Shown here: positions 63,879-64,000 of the stretch, one piece after another
How the letters are laid out: every line of letters begins with the position of its first letter
How positions within the stretch are numbered: position 1 is the first letter of the stretch
Origin: Acanthopleuribacter pedis
GTDB taxonomy: Bacteria; Acidobacteriota; Holophagae; Acanthopleuribacterales; Acanthopleuribacteraceae
Length of the DNA: 64,000 bases
NCBI RefSeq assembly: GCF_017377855.1
Contig: NZ_JAFREP010000033.1
Span: forward strand, 1-64,000
Direction: 5' to 3'
Position numbers and translations under genes: made by a program
Notes under the pieces: generated by a model
The model's input: the letters and a program-made list of their open reading frames with translations, nothing else
Told to the model about the DNA's origin: nothing
Databases searched by the model: none

Positions 63879-64000
63879 ATGAAAGCCTGGTGGTTCTTGT
63901 TTTTTTTGAGGGTTATGCCGATTTTTCCAAAAATGTTCTTCTATCCCCTTAAGCCAAAGGTAGGTTTGCATGAAGCGCGTTGCTCGACCGTGTATTTTAG
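63879..64000 (+). CDS. Possible 5' end of a secreted protein (runs off window)
   Basis: ATG at 63879 preceded closely by GGAGGGA opens a frame MKAWWFLFFLRVMPIFPK that stays open to the window edge (about 40 codons). The hydrophobic N-terminus resembles a signal peptide. A competing start in another frame is ATG at 63970 (MKRVARPCIL) with AGG upstream. Only one can be right, and the sequence shown cannot decide. Confidence 0.3.
   Translation, partial: MKAWWFLFFLRVMPIFPKMFFYPLKPKVGLHEARCSTVYF

Noticed and set aside
1..64000. tRNA, rRNA or prophage genes
   Set aside because: I looked for T-loop motifs, rRNA-like blocks and phage structural or integrase genes and saw none I could support.

Overview
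The window is GC-rich, densely coded DNA from a free-living Gram-negative heterotroph. No rRNA, tRNA or ribosomal protein gene fixes the taxon. A giant Ser/Thr kinase with TPRs, a GWxTD-like/vWA-like secreted protein, PQQ-type propellers, a large secreted M4-type peptidase, a TonB receptor and frequent TTG/GTG starts together suggest Acidobacteriota, perhaps Holophagae/Acanthopleuribacter-like. That placement is inference; a myxobacterium-like lineage is an alternative.

Layout. 1-2.4 kb: 5' portion of a secreted repeat-domain protein (minus). 2.7-7.2 kb: a kinase/TIR-like/nSTAND1/TPR giant. 7.3-9.3 kb: a palindromic repeat family, two long copies of which bracket a TauD-like dioxygenase. 9.4-14.5 kb: udp, then a ybbA-ybbP ABC pair divergent from tesA, the arrangement known from E. 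coli. 14.5-28.8 kb: mostly secreted proteins (vWA-like, two propellers, an endonuclease/phosphatase-fold protein, an M4 peptidase with an inserted PA domain), separated by long non-coding stretches with repeats. 29.5-33.6 kb: a four-gene membrane module, DUF4178 - lipoprotein - DUF350 - spermidine-synthase-like.

33.6-41.9 kb is a catabolic island. A Rieske oxygenase, its reductase and a small membrane protein are transcribed away from a TetR gene; two identical operators overlap a near-consensus promoter between them. On the far side lie tryptophan 2,3-dioxygenase, an SDR lacking its catalytic Tyr/Lys, a luciferase-like monooxygenase, an aminomuconate-semialdehyde-type dehydrogenase and a RidA-type aminomuconate deaminase homologue. 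The ends of the tryptophan-kynurenine-aminomuconate route are present, but its usual middle enzymes are not in this window.

42-55 kb carries an antiporter/RCK/PTS-IIA fusion, yidD, a PilZ-REC protein, a chemosensory operon (hybrid CheA, CheW, CheB, a GH113-like glycosidase) and a hybrid histidine kinase. 55-57.5 kb is a TonB siderophore receptor behind a Fur-like box. 57.5-58.6 kb is a non-coding repeat block: 29-bp tandem units, a 443-bp element with 71-bp inverted arms, and six 53-bp units. 58.7-63.3 kb holds a Wzy-like polymerase, a Wzz-like chain-length protein, gpsA and an orphan ABC-type binding protein. No transposase, integrase, prophage or CRISPR array was seen.
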